DNA of 64,000 nucleotides from Olsenella sp. An188 (GTDB lineage Bacteria; Actinomycetota; Coriobacteriia; Coriobacteriales; Atopobiaceae): the NCBI RefSeq assembly GCF_002160255.1, contig NZ_NFKF01000007.1, forward strand, positions 1-64,000. The letters run 5' to 3'. The position numbers were made by a program, and so were the translations under genes. Numbering within the stretch: position 1 is the stretch's first letter; every line of letters begins with the position of its first letter. Below are positions 16,902 to 26,245 of the stretch, one piece after another. Under the pieces are notes generated by a model. That model ran no database searches. It saw only the letters and a program-made list of their open reading frames with translations, and was not told the origin of the DNA.

Positions 16902-17711
16902 CTACTCCTCGTCGGACTCGGCGATCTGGATGTAGACGGCGGTGAGCAGCGCGAAGACGTACGCCTGGATGGCCGCGACCATGATCTCCACGACGTAGAT
17001 GACCAGCAGGATGCCCACCCACAGAACCGAGGCCCCGGCCTGCGCGGCCGTGGCGAGCGAGAAGGCCTGGACCATCGGCTCGAAGAAGAGCGAGGCCAGG
17101 ATTGCGAAGGTGCCCATGACCACGTGGCCGGCGAAGAGGTTGCAGAAGAGTCGCACGGCCAGCGTGATGAGGCGCAGGATGGTGGAGAAGACCTCGATCA
17201 GCCACACGAGGGCATTGAGCGGGAAGGCAACGCCGGCGGGAGCGAGGCTCTTGGCGTAGCCGAGGGCGCCGTGCTTCTTGATGCCGCAGGCGATGAAGTA
17301 GACAAACGAGCAGACGGCGAGGGCCGCCGTGGTGGAGATGGTGCCCGTGCCGGGCTTGCATCCCGGGATGATGCCCACGATGTTGTTGGCGAGCACCACT
17401 AGGAAAATCGAGGCGATGAAGGGGAAGTGACGCCTCCAGGACTCGCCGAGCAGGCCCTTGCACATGTCATCACGCACGAACTCGACGAGGTACTCCATGC
17501 CGTTGACGAAAAAGCCCTGCGGAACGAGGCTCTTTGCCTGCTTGCTCTTGAAGACGAAGAGTGCCACGAGCATCAGCGCCACGGCAACGGCGAACCAGAA
17601 CATGTACTGAGTGAAGCCCACGCCGTCCAGGGTGCCGAAGATGGGCTGGGACGTGAAGCTCGAGACGAGCTCGTTGACCTCGCTGCCCAGGCTGTCCAGA
17701 GGATTGCCCAC
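16902..17711 (-). CDS. atpB: ATP synthase F0 subunit a
   Basis: The 269-residue membrane stator forms the proton half-channels. Five to six hydrophobic segments are visible, with the essential arginine (Arg187) in LAVRLFCNLFAGH and the conserved C-terminal LLTAVYIQIA. The start is GTG with a GAGAGGGGG site. It is followed by about 110 bases before atpE, part of which may hold mRNA structure that adjusts c-subunit synthesis. Confidence 0.95.
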   Translation of the reverse strand: MGNPLDSLGSEVNELVSSFTSQPIFGTLDGVGFTQYMFWFAVAVALMLVALFVFKSKQAKSLVPQGFFVNGMEYLVEFVRDDMCKGLLGESWRRHFPFIASIFLVVLANNIVGIIPGCKPGTGTISTTAALAVCSFVYFIACGIKKHGALGYAKSLAPAGVAFPLNALVWLIEVFSTILRLITLAVRLFCNLFAGHVVMGTFAILASLFFEPMVQAFSLATAAQAGASVLWVGILLVIYVVEIMVAAIQAYVFALLTAVYIQIAESDEE

Positions 17712-17724
17712 GCTTGTCCCCCTC

Positions 17725-18027
17725 TCAAGCCCGACGCCTGCCGTTGGCGGCGCGCCAGGCCCTTATCGCCTCAACCGCCCAGAAGAGCAGGAAGAGGGCA
17801 ACCATAGAACACGCGAACGCGAGGAAGGGCCTCCCTGCGCCCGCGACCGCGTACGCCACGGCCAACGCCACCGTCATCATGAGAAACGACGCCATGACTC
17901 CGGCCATGCCCGCGGCGATGCTCACCTTTGCTCCCGCGCGAAGGGCCCCCTCGAACGGCACGGCCAGCGGTACGCATCCCGCGAGCCCCGCAAGCGCTCC
18001 GGCAAGCACCGCTGACGTGACATCCAT
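17725..18027 (-). CDS. AtpI-like small membrane protein, ATP synthase assembly
   Basis: A 100-residue protein with four hydrophobic stretches and a basic C-terminus (RAWRAANGRRRA), placed first in the atp operon, 13 bases before atpB. Size, topology and position match AtpI, a poorly conserved protein that helps c-ring assembly in other bacteria. Sequence alone is weak evidence, so the role rests on context. The start at 18027 has an AAGGGGAG site; a longer reading frame upstream would run through the promoter. Confidence 0.6.
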   Translation of the reverse strand: MDVTSAVLAGALAGLAGCVPLAVPFEGALRAGAKVSIAAGMAGVMASFLMMTVALAVAYAVAGAGRPFLAFACSMVALFLLFWAVEAIRAWRAANGRRRA

Positions 18028-18065
18028 GGGCGCTCCCCTTCGGGCGATTTGCAAAAGTACGGAGT

Positions 18066-18093
18066 AGTCTAGTCCAATTCGAAACGCGGTCAA
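18066..18093 (-). promoter_or_regulatory. Probable promoter of the ATP synthase operon
   Basis: On the minus strand TTGACC (complement of 18088-18093) and TAGACT (18066-18071) are spaced by 16 bases, about 40 bases upstream of the AtpI-like gene. This is the closest match to a housekeeping sigma promoter in the gap between upp and the atp operon. Confidence 0.65.
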
Positions 18094-18137
18094 GGGCCGC
18101 GCGCGAAGGCGCGCCCCCGTTTCTTCACAAACGCGAA

Positions 18138-18190
18138 GCGCCCGGCTGGCCCTCCGGGGGCCGCGCGCGACCCCCGGGGCCGCCGGGCGC
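18138..18190 (-). terminator. Terminator after upp
   Basis: A long, interrupted GC inverted repeat (GCGCCCGGC near 18138 with GCCGGGCGC near 18182, plus an inner GGGGGCC/GGCCCCC pairing region) lies 17 bases beyond the upp stop codon and before the atp promoter. A short T-containing stretch follows on the minus strand. Confidence 0.65.
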
Positions 18191-18206
18191 GAAGGGGGCG
18201 TCTGGC

Positions 18207-18854
18207 CTACTTGGTGCCGTAGATGCGGTCGCCCGCGTCGCCGAGGCCGGGCAGGATGTAGGCGTGGTCGTTGAGCTGGCGGTCGAGCGCGCAGGTGTAG
18301 AGGCGCACGTCGGCGTCGAAGTCGAGCACGGTGCGCACGCCCTCGGGCGCGGAGACGAGCGTGAGCGCGCGGATGTCGCGCACGCCGGCCTCGCGCAGGA
18401 ACTGGATGGCGGCGGTGAGCGAGCCGCCCGTGGCGAGCATCGGGTCCACGATCAGGCAGGTGCGGTTCTCGATGTCGTCGGGGAACTTGCAGTAGTACTG
18501 GTGCGGCTCGTGGGTCACGGGGTCGCGGTACATGCCGACGTGCCCCACGCGCGCGGAGGGCACGAGCTGGAGGATGCCGTCGACCATCCCGAGGCCGGCA
18601 CGCAAGATCGGGATGATGGCGACCTTCTTGCCCGCGAGGCGCTTGCAGGTGGTCGTCTCGAGCGGGGTCTCGACCTCGACGTCCTCGAGCGGGAAGTCAC
18701 GCATGGCCTCGTAGCCCTCGAAGATCGCGAGCTCGGTCACGAGCTCGCGGAACTGCTTGGTGCCCGTCGCCTTGTCACGCAGGATGTGGAGCTTGTGCTG
18801 GACGAGCGGGTGGTCGATGACGACGAAGCGGCTGGGGTCGAACTGGTTCTCCAT
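18207..18854 (-). CDS. upp: Uracil phosphoribosyltransferase
   Basis: Upp (215 residues) makes UMP from uracil and PRPP, the pyrimidine base salvage step. The PRPP loop [14 protein letters not shown] is at about 137-150, the N-terminal [18 protein letters not shown] segment is typical, and the uracil-binding C-terminus [17 protein letters not shown] is intact. The length is about 6 residues over the usual 209. It lies 50 bases after glyA on the same strand. It could also use bases freed by the nucleoside hydrolase encoded at 49520-50503 (inference). Confidence 0.96.
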   Translation of the reverse strand: MENQFDPSRFVVIDHPLVQHKLHILRDKATGTKQFRELVTELAIFEGYEAMRDFPLEDVEVETPLETTTCKRLAGKKVAIIPILRAGLGMVDGILQLVPSARVGHVGMYRDPVTHEPHQYYCKFPDDIENRTCLIVDPMLATGGSLTAAIQFLREAGVRDIRALTLVSAPEGVRTVLDFDADVRLYTCALDRQLNDHAYILPGLGDAGDRIYGTK

Positions 18855-18904
18855 GGTTGCTCCTTCTCAGGGCCTCGGCGCGCCGCGCGGGCGGCGCGCG
18901 CCTT

Positions 18905-20158
<1,254 letters not shown>

Positions 20159-20224
20159 GGGAACCCCCTTCTTACGCGCGCGCCCGCACGAGGCGGGCGC
20201 TGCTGAGACGTTGCTCCAGGGACG

Positions 20225-20698
20225 CTACATCCCAAAGTCGGCGGGCACGCCGGCAAATCCCGGGTCGTCCTCGCGCATCATCTTGGCCACGCGGTCCGTG
20301 TGGCGACCGCCGGCGAACTCGGTGGTGAGGAACGTGTCGAGAATCGCCTGGTTGTCCATGAGGGAGACGAAGCGGCCGGAGAGGCCGATCACGTTGGCGT
20401 TGTTGTGCTCGCGGCACAGGCGCGCGAACTCCACGGTCTGGATCGGCACGGCGCGCACGCCGGGGACCTTGTCGGCCGTCATGGCGATGCCGAGGCCCGT
20501 GCCGCAAATGAGCACGCCGCGCTCCACCTCGCCGGAGGCGACGAGGCGCGCGACCTTGTCGCCGAAGTCGGGGTAGTCGCAGCGCGCGTCGGTGGCGGGG
20601 CCGCAGTCCACGACCTCGTGGCCCTGGGAGCTCAGGTACTCGGCAAGCGGGGCCTTCTGGAGGAATCCGGCGTGGTCTGAGGCGATGGCAATGCGCAT
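20225..20698 (-). CDS. rpiB: Ribose-5-phosphate isomerase B
   Basis: A 157-residue RpiB-type isomerase (ribose-5-phosphate to ribulose-5-phosphate) of the LacA/RpiB fold. IASDHAGF at 4-11, the catalytic cysteine in ICGTGLGIAM, and EHNNANVIGLSGR are the family motifs. The start at 20698 is chosen because MRIAIASDHAG begins there with a GGGGAG site; a longer frame upstream is unconserved. It would accept ribose-5-phosphate made by the ribokinase-family enzymes elsewhere in this window (inference). Confidence 0.94.
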   Translation of the reverse strand: MRIAIASDHAGFLQKAPLAEYLSSQGHEVVDCGPATDARCDYPDFGDKVARLVASGEVERGVLICGTGLGIAMTADKVPGVRAVPIQTVEFARLCREHNNANVIGLSGRFVSLMDNQAILDTFLTTEFAGGRHTDRVAKMMREDDPGFAGVPADFGM

Positions 20699-20775
20699 GA
20701 GGTCTCCCCTCTCGTGTGCGGTCCTGACGCTAGCTCGCTCTAGGGTACCACGTGGCCCTTCTCGCCGTGAGGGGC

Positions 20776-21420
20776 TCACCGCGCGGCGAGAAGGACCTCG
20801 GACTCGGGGAGGGCCCCGGCGCGCAGGACGCGCGGGACGTCCCCCGTGGCGTCCACGATCGTGGATGCCACGCCCACGGGCGCGGGCCCGGAGTCGAGGA
20901 CGAGGTCGACGGCCTCCACGATCCCCGGCTCGACGCCGTGGCCGGAGGTCGCCGCGGGGGCGCCGTGCGTGTTGGCGCTCGTCTGCGCGAGCGGGTGGCC
21001 GACGGCGCGCACGAGGGCGCGGCAGAGCGCGGACCCGGGCACGCGCAGGGCGATCGTTGGGCCGTCCGGGCCATCCTGCGCGTACTCGGGCGGCACGACG
21101 GCCGAGGCGCGCACCACAAGGGTCAGCGCGCCCGGCCAGTGGGCGGCGGCGAGGCGGTGGGCCCAGGCGGGAACGCCCTCGCCGAAGACGTCGAGGTCCT
21201 TCTCGTCCGCTATGAACCAGGGCAGCGTCTGGGAGCGGTCACGGCGCTTGATGGCAAAGATGCGCGCGTGGGCGGGGTTCTCCGGCGTTGCGGCGCAGGC
21301 GAGGCCGTAGACGGAGTCGGTGGGGAGCACGAGCACGCCCCCCGCGCGCGCAACCTCCGCGGCGCGCGCCACCACCCCGGACTCGGGGCTCATCTGATTG
21401 ACGGAGACGACGGCTCCCAC
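20776..21420 (-). CDS. Threonylcarbamoyl-AMP synthase (Sua5/YrdC/YciO family)
   Basis: A 214-residue Sua5/YrdC-domain protein. It makes threonylcarbamoyl-AMP from threonine, bicarbonate and ATP for the t6A37 base of tRNAs that read ANN codons. Family features are VLVLPTDSVYGLAC near the N-terminus, the KRRDRSQTLPWF loop (normally KxR...P), WPGALTLVV and AQTSANTHG. It starts with GTG two bases after the prmC stop codon; the prmC-sua5 pairing is widespread. The C-terminal SEVLLAAR is read from the inverted copy of the over-represented 9-mer at 20785. Confidence 0.92.
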   Translation of the reverse strand: MGAVVSVNQMSPESGVVARAAEVARAGGVLVLPTDSVYGLACAATPENPAHARIFAIKRRDRSQTLPWFIADEKDLDVFGEGVPAWAHRLAAAHWPGALTLVVRASAVVPPEYAQDGPDGPTIALRVPGSALCRALVRAVGHPLAQTSANTHGAPAATSGHGVEPGIVEAVDLVLDSGPAPVGVASTIVDATGDVPRVLRAGALPESEVLLAAR

Positions 21421-21421
21421 G

Positions 21422-22348
21422 CTACCCCTCCCTCACGGCGACGAGGACGCGCGGGCGATGCGTGAGGTCCTCGCGCACCTCGACGAGCGACCAGCCGCCC
21501 TGCGCGCGGGCGAGCTCCGCGGCCTGGTCGAGCGCCCCCTCGAAGAGCTCGACGGCGAGCGTGCCGCCCGGCTCGAGCGCGGCCGGCGCGAGCTCGAGCA
21601 GCCGGCGGAACATGTCAAGCCCGTCGGGGCCGCCGTCGAGCGCGAGCGCGGGCTCGTGGTCGCGCACCTCGGCGGGGACCTCGTTCGCGAGGACCGCGGT
21701 TGGTATGTAGGGCGGGTTGGAGACGAGCACCGAGAAGGTGCCCATGAGCTCCGGGGAGACGCCAGACGCAAGGTCGCACTCGACGAGCTCGACGCGCTCC
21801 TCGAGGCCGAGCGCCTCGCGGTTGCGCGTGGCGAGCGCGACGGCGCGCGGCGAGAGGTCGGTAGCCGTGACGTGCGTGCCGGGGCGCTCCGAGGCAATGG
21901 AGAGCGCAATGCAGCCGGTCCCGGTGCCCACCTCGAGCACGCGGACGGGGGCGAGCGCGGCGTCCGGGTCCTTCTCGCCGGCGGACCTCCTGCCGACCGC
22001 GGCGTCCACGCCCTCCAGGGCGGCGTCCACCAGAACCTCGGTCTCGGGGCGCGGGATGAGCACGCCCTCCTCGCAGCGCAGGACGATGTGGCGGAAGGGC
22101 ATCTCGCCGGTCACGTACTGGAGCGGCTCGCCGGCCGCGCGGCGCTCGATCGCGGCGTGCATGGCGGCGAGCTCGTCGGCCTCGAGCGGCTTGTCAAAGT
22201 TGACGTAGAGCTCCACGCGGGAGAGGCCGCAGACGTTGGCGAGCAGCCACTCGGCCGAGAGGCGCGGGTGCTCGTCCCCCTTGCGGCCCAGGTAGCCGCT
22301 CGTCCAGTCCAGGATGCGCTTGATGGTCCAGGGCTCGGCTGCCGCCAC
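21422..22348 (-). CDS. prmC: Release factor glutamine methyltransferase
   Basis: PrmC (308 residues) methylates the glutamine of the GGQ motif in release factors RF1 and RF2. The substrate-binding NPPY is at 211-214, the SAM-binding VLEVGTGTGCIAL at about 137-149, and a helical N-terminal domain precedes them. An insertion around 120-131 (RRSAGEKDPDA) carries a copy of the GGCGAGAAG 9-mer in frame. The start is GTG with a GGGAGGAA site. It lies downstream of prfA, its substrate gene, but 396 bases of repeat-bearing DNA separate them. Confidence 0.94.
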   Translation of the reverse strand: MAAAEPWTIKRILDWTSGYLGRKGDEHPRLSAEWLLANVCGLSRVELYVNFDKPLEADELAAMHAAIERRAAGEPLQYVTGEMPFRHIVLRCEEGVLIPRPETEVLVDAALEGVDAAVGRRSAGEKDPDAALAPVRVLEVGTGTGCIALSIASERPGTHVTATDLSPRAVALATRNREALGLEERVELVECDLASGVSPELMGTFSVLVSNPPYIPTAVLANEVPAEVRDHEPALALDGGPDGLDMFRRLLELAPAALEPGGTLAVELFEGALDQAAELARAQGGWSLVEVREDLTHRPRVLVAVREG

Positions 22349-22434
22349 GTCTTCCTCCCTCGTTCGTCGGTCCCCGCATCATAGCGCAAGCCGCGGGGCG
22401 TGCCGACGCTCTTCTCGCCGCTGCGTTGCGAGGC

Positions 22435-22735
22435 TGGCGAAAAACCGCCGCGATTGTGCGTCTGGGCCTCAGCGCGCTCCCGGAAGGCCCCCTTCTGCCA
22501 AGAAGTCCCCTCGGTTGGGCGCGATGTTTGATGCGGTTGCGCTGCACGGCGCGTCCGTTTGTGGAGCGGACGTGGATTTGGCCACGTTTTGCATGAGAGT
22601 GGGTGGCAAGTTTGATGCGCGCCGCGAGGGCACATCAAACTTGCCACCCAATCGTGCGCGATTTGCGCGGCAGGGGCGAGAAGGGCCGTCCGACGGGGCA
22701 GACGGCGAGAGGGGCTGGCGAGAAGAACCGGCGGG
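22435..22735. repeat. Intergenic inverted-repeat element, copy 1
   Basis: This fills the gap between prfA and prmC. A perfect 18-bp inverted repeat TGGGTGGCAAGTTTGATG (22600-22617) and its complement (22633-22650) enclose a 15-base loop. A weaker direct copy of the same motif (TTGGGCGCGATGTTTGATG) lies at about 22513-22531. Two GGCGAGAAG 9-mers (22675 and 22717) sit on the right flank. The same arrangement (two direct motifs, one inverted, conserved flanks) recurs near 44790 and 57600. No open frame is credible. This copy is the most diverged of the three. Confidence 0.8.
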
Positions 22736-22744
22736 GCGAGCGCC

Positions 22745-23809
22745 CTACACGGCCTGCGCGAGCTTCTCGGCGCGCTCGGCGGCGGCCAGTGCCTCGATCA
22801 CGGAGGGCAGGGCGTCTCCGAGCAGCACGCCGTTGTAGGTGCCGTTGAAGCCGATGCGGTGGTCGGTCACGCGATCCTGCGGCTGGTTGTAGGTGCGGAT
22901 CTTCTCGGAGCGGTTGCCGTGGCCGATCTGGGAGAGGCGCGCGGCGCCCTGCTCGGCCTGCTGCTTCTCGAGCTCCATCTCGTAGAGGCGGGCGCGCAGC
23001 ATCTGCATGCAGACCTCGCGGTTCTGGATCTGGGAGCGCTGGTCCTGGGACTGCACCACGGTGTTGGTGGGCAGGTGCGTGATGCGCACGGCCGAGTACG
23101 TGGTGTTGACGCACTGGCCGCCGGGGCCGGAGGCGCAGTAGGTGTCGATGCGCAGGTCGGACTGGTCGATCTGGATGTCGATCTCGTCGGCCTCGGGCAG
23201 GACCGCCACGGTGGCCGTGGAGGTCTGGATGCGGCCCTGGCTCTCGGTCTTGGGGACGCGCTGGACGCGGTGCACGCCGGACTCGTACTTGAGGACGGAG
23301 TAGACCTTGTCGCCCGCGACCTTGAACTCGATGGTCTTGAAGCCGCCCGCCTCGCTGGGGCTCGACGAGAGGACCTGGATCTTCCACCCGCGGCTCTCGC
23401 AGAAGCGCTGGTACATCTTGTAGAGGTCCCCGGCGAAGATGGCAGCCTCGTCGCCGCCCACGCCGGCGCGGATCTCCACGATGGTGTCCTTCTCGTCATT
23501 GGGGTCGGCCGGGATGAGCAGGAACTTGATATCCTCCTCGAGGGCCGGGAGCTTGGCCTCGTTGGCGGAGATGTCCTCCTGGAGCATGGCCTTCTCGTCG
23601 GCGTCGGCCTCGTGCAGCATCTCCTTGGCGGCGTCGATGTCGTCGAGCGCGCCGAGGTACTCGCGGGCCTTGGCAACGAGCTCGGCCTGGCCGGCGTGCT
23701 CCTTGGCCAGGCGCGCGTACTCCTTGGGGTCGGACACGACGGCCGGGTCCATGAGCTTCTTCTCGAGCTCCTCGTAGGCCTGGATGATCTTGGTGAGCTT
23801 GTCTCGCAT
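22745..23809 (-). CDS. prfA: Peptide chain release factor 1
   Basis: RF1 (354 residues) reads UAA and UAG stop codons. The peptidyl-hydrolysis GGQ is at 230-232 and the stop-codon reading P-x-T is PKT at 186-188, which marks RF1 rather than RF2. The N-terminal coiled region and GVGGDEAAIFAGDL are typical. The residue after GGQ is Cys where His is usual (GGQCVNTT), a minor deviation. Length is normal. It lies upstream of prmC, whose product methylates it. Confidence 0.97.
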   Translation of the reverse strand: MRDKLTKIIQAYEELEKKLMDPAVVSDPKEYARLAKEHAGQAELVAKAREYLGALDDIDAAKEMLHEADADEKAMLQEDISANEAKLPALEEDIKFLLIPADPNDEKDTIVEIRAGVGGDEAAIFAGDLYKMYQRFCESRGWKIQVLSSSPSEAGGFKTIEFKVAGDKVYSVLKYESGVHRVQRVPKTESQGRIQTSTATVAVLPEADEIDIQIDQSDLRIDTYCASGPGGQCVNTTYSAVRITHLPTNTVVQSQDQRSQIQNREVCMQMLRARLYEMELEKQQAEQGAARLSQIGHGNRSEKIRTYNQPQDRVTDHRIGFNGTYNGVLLGDALPSVIEALAAAERAEKLAQAV

Positions 23810-24036
23810 GTTGTCTCCTCGCGGTGGGGGTGGGCACGGCTGGCGGGCGCCTGCGCATCCGCGCGGCGCTGCGTGCGCAGCTAGAGCATGTCGAACCTCA
23901 GGTACATGAGTCCCCCACCCGTCTTCCGATCGAACCTTTTCATAATACCCCGAATGCGGCGGCGCCGAACGGCCGCGACGGCACGCGCGGGCCCCGTGAT
24001 GTGCGAAACTGTGAAAAGGCCACAGAAGGAGCGAGC

Positions 24037-25557
24037 ATGGCAGAGCCCAGGGACACGGCGGACGAGAAGAACGAGGCGCTCGCGGCGGTGCCGGAAGGCG
24101 CGACAGACGAGACGCCGGCGGAGCCCGGAGCCGACGAGACCATCGCGGGAGAGACGGCCGCGCTCGAGGGGCGCGCGGGCGAGGAGCTCGGGACCGCGGA
24201 CGCGGACGCGCCCTCCCCCGAGCCCGACGCCACGGTCGAGCGGCCCTTCGTGACCGCCGACGAGACCGAGCGCCTCCCCGAGGGCGCGGGTGCGGACGCC
24301 CCCAGGCTGCGCGACGTCACCGGGACCCTGGGCGACTACGTGCGCGCCCGGCTCTCCGAGGCGGGCGGCTTCGTGCGCTCCCACCGCGTCGCGAGCGCGG
24401 CGCTCGCAATCCTTGCCGTGGCGGCCGTGGCGCTGATGGCCATGGCCTTCGCGAGGGCAGGCTCGCTCCCCTCCGCCCAGCAGGTCGAGCAGGACGCGCG
24501 CGGCGCGCTCTCGGCCCCCCGCTACTCCGGGGGCACCTACGGGCCCGACGACATCGTGGTCCTGCGCTCGGTGGACGTGCGCTCGACCACGCGCTCGGCG
24601 AGCGCCCCCGAGGGCGCGCAGGGACGCTTCGGGGCCTCGGGCTACGCCGTGGCCGAGGTCGTCCTGAGCTACTCGGGCTCCTCGGTGAGCGCCGACCAGG
24701 CGGCGACGCTCCAGTACGCCAGCGTCGACGGCGCCTGGGAGCTCATCGGCGGGGCCGAGGGCGCGCGCGTTGCCTGGCAGGCGGACGCGGGCGTGGACGA
24801 GCAGAAGGTCCTGCGCAACGCCCACCTGCTGCTCGAGCGCGCGGACGAGCAGGCCGCCTCGGACGACGCCACCGCGAGCCTCGCCTCGCTCTACGAGCAG
24901 GCCGACGTCGAGGTGACGTCCTCGTCCTTCGACGCCGAGGCGCAGGCCTGCACGGTCGACGTGCGCTACGTCCGCGCCGGGGCGTTCGAGTCCTACACGT
25001 GCAACCTCACGGCGGACTTCTCCTTCGACGCGCAGTCCGGCCAGTGGGCGCTCTCGGGCGTCGAGGTCGGCGAGGGCTCCTACGAGCGCAGCCTCGAGGG
25101 CGTCCTGGGCACCTGGCAGGGCACCTTCGTGAGCCAGGAGACCGACGGCACCAAGTGCCTGGCCGCGCGCGACGCCGGCCTGAGCGTCACCGTCACCTCC
25201 GCCGAGGGCAACGCGATCTCCGGGACGGTCTCCGGCGTGGCGCACTACCACGGGCACCCCTCCGACGACGCGCAGTCCTGCCCGGGCGACCTCGTCTTCG
25301 AGGACGTGCCCTTCGAGGCCCGCCTCGTGGACGAGCCCGACGAGCAGACGGGAAGCGACCTCACGTTCGCGGCCACGCTGCCCGAGGACGTGGGCGGAAC
25401 GGTGAGCCTCAGGCTGGGCTTCGGCACCTCCGAGGACCCCGCGCAGGCGGTGGCGCTCGTGGAGACCTCCTACCCCCACACCGGCTCGTTCCTGTTCTTC
25501 CCCGTGGACGAGACCCTCACGTACACGGACCGCCTCACGCTCTCCCGGGCCCAGTAG
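24037..25557 (+). CDS. Membrane-anchored protein of unknown function
   Basis: A 506-residue protein I do not recognise. Residues 1-90 are acidic and low in complexity (Ala, Glu, Asp, Thr, Pro), a single membrane helix spans about 118-139, and the remaining 365 residues look extracellular: many Ser/Thr/Gly, repeated patterns such as WELIGGAEGARVAW, GQWALSGVEVGEGSY and GTWQGTFVSQ, and a few cysteines (AQACTV, SYTCNL, KCLAARD, QSCPGD) that may form disulfides. The order cytoplasmic tail, helix, outer domain suggests a type II surface protein. The start ATG has an AGAAGGAG site. It stands alone between prfA and rpmE. Confidence 0.8.
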   Translation: MAEPRDTADEKNEALAAVPEGATDETPAEPGADETIAGETAALEGRAGEELGTADADAPSPEPDATVERPFVTADETERLPEGAGADAPRLRDVTGTLGDYVRARLSEAGGFVRSHRVASAALAILAVAAVALMAMAFARAGSLPSAQQVEQDARGALSAPRYSGGTYGPDDIVVLRSVDVRSTTRSASAPEGAQGRFGASGYAVAEVVLSYSGSSVSADQAATLQYASVDGAWELIGGAEGARVAWQADAGVDEQKVLRNAHLLLERADEQAASDDATASLASLYEQADVEVTSSSFDAEAQACTVDVRYVRAGAFESYTCNLTADFSFDAQSGQWALSGVEVGEGSYERSLEGVLGTWQGTFVSQETDGTKCLAARDAGLSVTVTSAEGNAISGTVSGVAHYHGHPSDDAQSCPGDLVFEDVPFEARLVDEPDEQTGSDLTFAATLPEDVGGTVSLRLGFGTSEDPAQAVALVETSYPHTGSFLFFPVDETLTYTDRLTLSRAQ

Positions 25558-25596
25558 CGCCCGGTGCCCGCACGCCGGGCACGCCTCTCGGGCCAC

Positions 25597-25632
25597 GAAA
25601 AGAGCGCCCCGCGAAACCTCCGCGGGACGCTC
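25597..25632 (-). terminator. Terminator after rpmE
   Basis: On the minus strand GAGCGTCCCGCG pairs with CGCGGGGCGCTC across a 7-base loop (arms 25621-25632 and 25602-25613), followed by TTTT. It lies 35 bases beyond the rpmE stop codon and could also act on the convergent gene at 24037-25557. Confidence 0.8.
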
Positions 25633-25667
25633 GTTCTTCTCGCCTTGCCTTGGGCGGAATCAGGTTG

Positions 25668-26081
25668 CTACTCGGCAGCCTCAGTGGTCTCGGGCTCGGC
25701 AGCGGCCTCCTCGGCGGGAGCGGCGGCAGCCTCGGCCTCGGCCTTCTTGGCGTACTCGGCAGCGCGCTTGGCCTTCTCGGCGGCCTTGGCCTCCTTGGCG
25801 GCCTTCTTGGCAGCGGCCTCCTCAGCAGCCTTGGCGGCACGGGCAGCCTTGGCCTCCTCGGCCTTCTTGAGCTGGGCGGCAGCGGCGCCACCGAACTTGT
25901 CGGCGAAGCGCTGGACGCGACCGCCGGTGTCGACGAGCTTCTGCTGGCCGGTGTAGAACGGGTGGCACTTGTCGCAGAGGTCGACCACGATCTCCTTCTT
26001 GGTGGAGCGGGTCTTCCAGGTGTTGCCGCAGGTGCAGCGGACGGTGCACTCCACGTAGTCGGGGTGGATACCTTGCTTCAT
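25668..26081 (-). CDS. rpmE: 50S ribosomal protein L31 with an Ala/Lys-rich tail
   Basis: The first 70 residues are L31: MKQGIHPDY, the zinc-binding pattern C-x-C with a C-x-x-C ([19 protein letters not shown]), and [15 protein letters not shown]31 is a small protein of the large subunit that bridges to the small subunit. The remaining 67 residues are an Ala/Lys/Glu-rich segment of helical heptad-like character that ordinary L31 (about 70 residues) lacks. The start at 26081 fits the conserved N-terminus and a GAGGAG site. Two hairpins in the leader suggest autoregulation. Confidence 0.95.
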   Translation of the reverse strand: MKQGIHPDYVECTVRCTCGNTWKTRSTKKEIVVDLCDKCHPFYTGQQKLVDTGGRVQRFADKFGGAAAAQLKKAEEAKAARAAKAAEEAAAKKAAKEAKAAEKAKRAAEYAKKAEAEAAAAPAEEAAAEPETTEAAE

Positions 26082-26101
26082 GGCAGGACTCCTCTTCTTC
26101 G

Positions 26102-26150
26102 GCCCTGGTTTCCGACCAGGGCAGGGGTTCGTCTTGGTTCCGACCAAGAC
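26102..26150 (-). promoter_or_regulatory. Tandem hairpin leader of rpmE (candidate L31 leader)
   Basis: The rpmE mRNA leader holds two stem-loops with the same head: GTCTTGGT-CGGA-ACCAAGAC (26131-26150) and GCCCTGGT-CGGAA-ACCAGGGC (26102-26122). Stem sequences differ while the GGTCGGAACC head is kept, as expected if a protein binds it. Leaders regulating L31 genes are known in several bacterial groups; I infer that L31 binds here to repress its own synthesis. A -10 hexamer TATACT with an upstream TG lies at 26165-26170. Confidence 0.7.
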
Positions 26151-26164
26151 ACAATAGCCGTTGG

Positions 26165-26170
26165 AGTATA
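26165..26170 (-). promoter_or_regulatory. Extended -10 promoter of rpmE
   Basis: The minus strand reads TGATATACT, an extended -10, 15 bases upstream of the first leader hairpin. No good -35 hexamer is seen, which is usual for extended -10 promoters. Confidence 0.55.
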
Positions 26171-26245
26171 TCAGAAAGCTCGTGGCGCATCTGTGAAGAA
26201 TCGAGAAGTAAGATAGGTCGCATGCAACCGTACACGGGAGGCCCC

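Noticed and set aside
22435-22735. Repeat element as a degraded insertion sequence
   Set aside because: No transposase remnant in any frame and no target duplication visible; a non-autonomous element remains possible and is reported as a repeat.
23880-23910. Short reading frame ending MYLRFDML before prfA as a leader peptide
   Set aside because: Only eight codons from its ATG, no repeated regulatory codons and no attenuator hairpin with a T run downstream.
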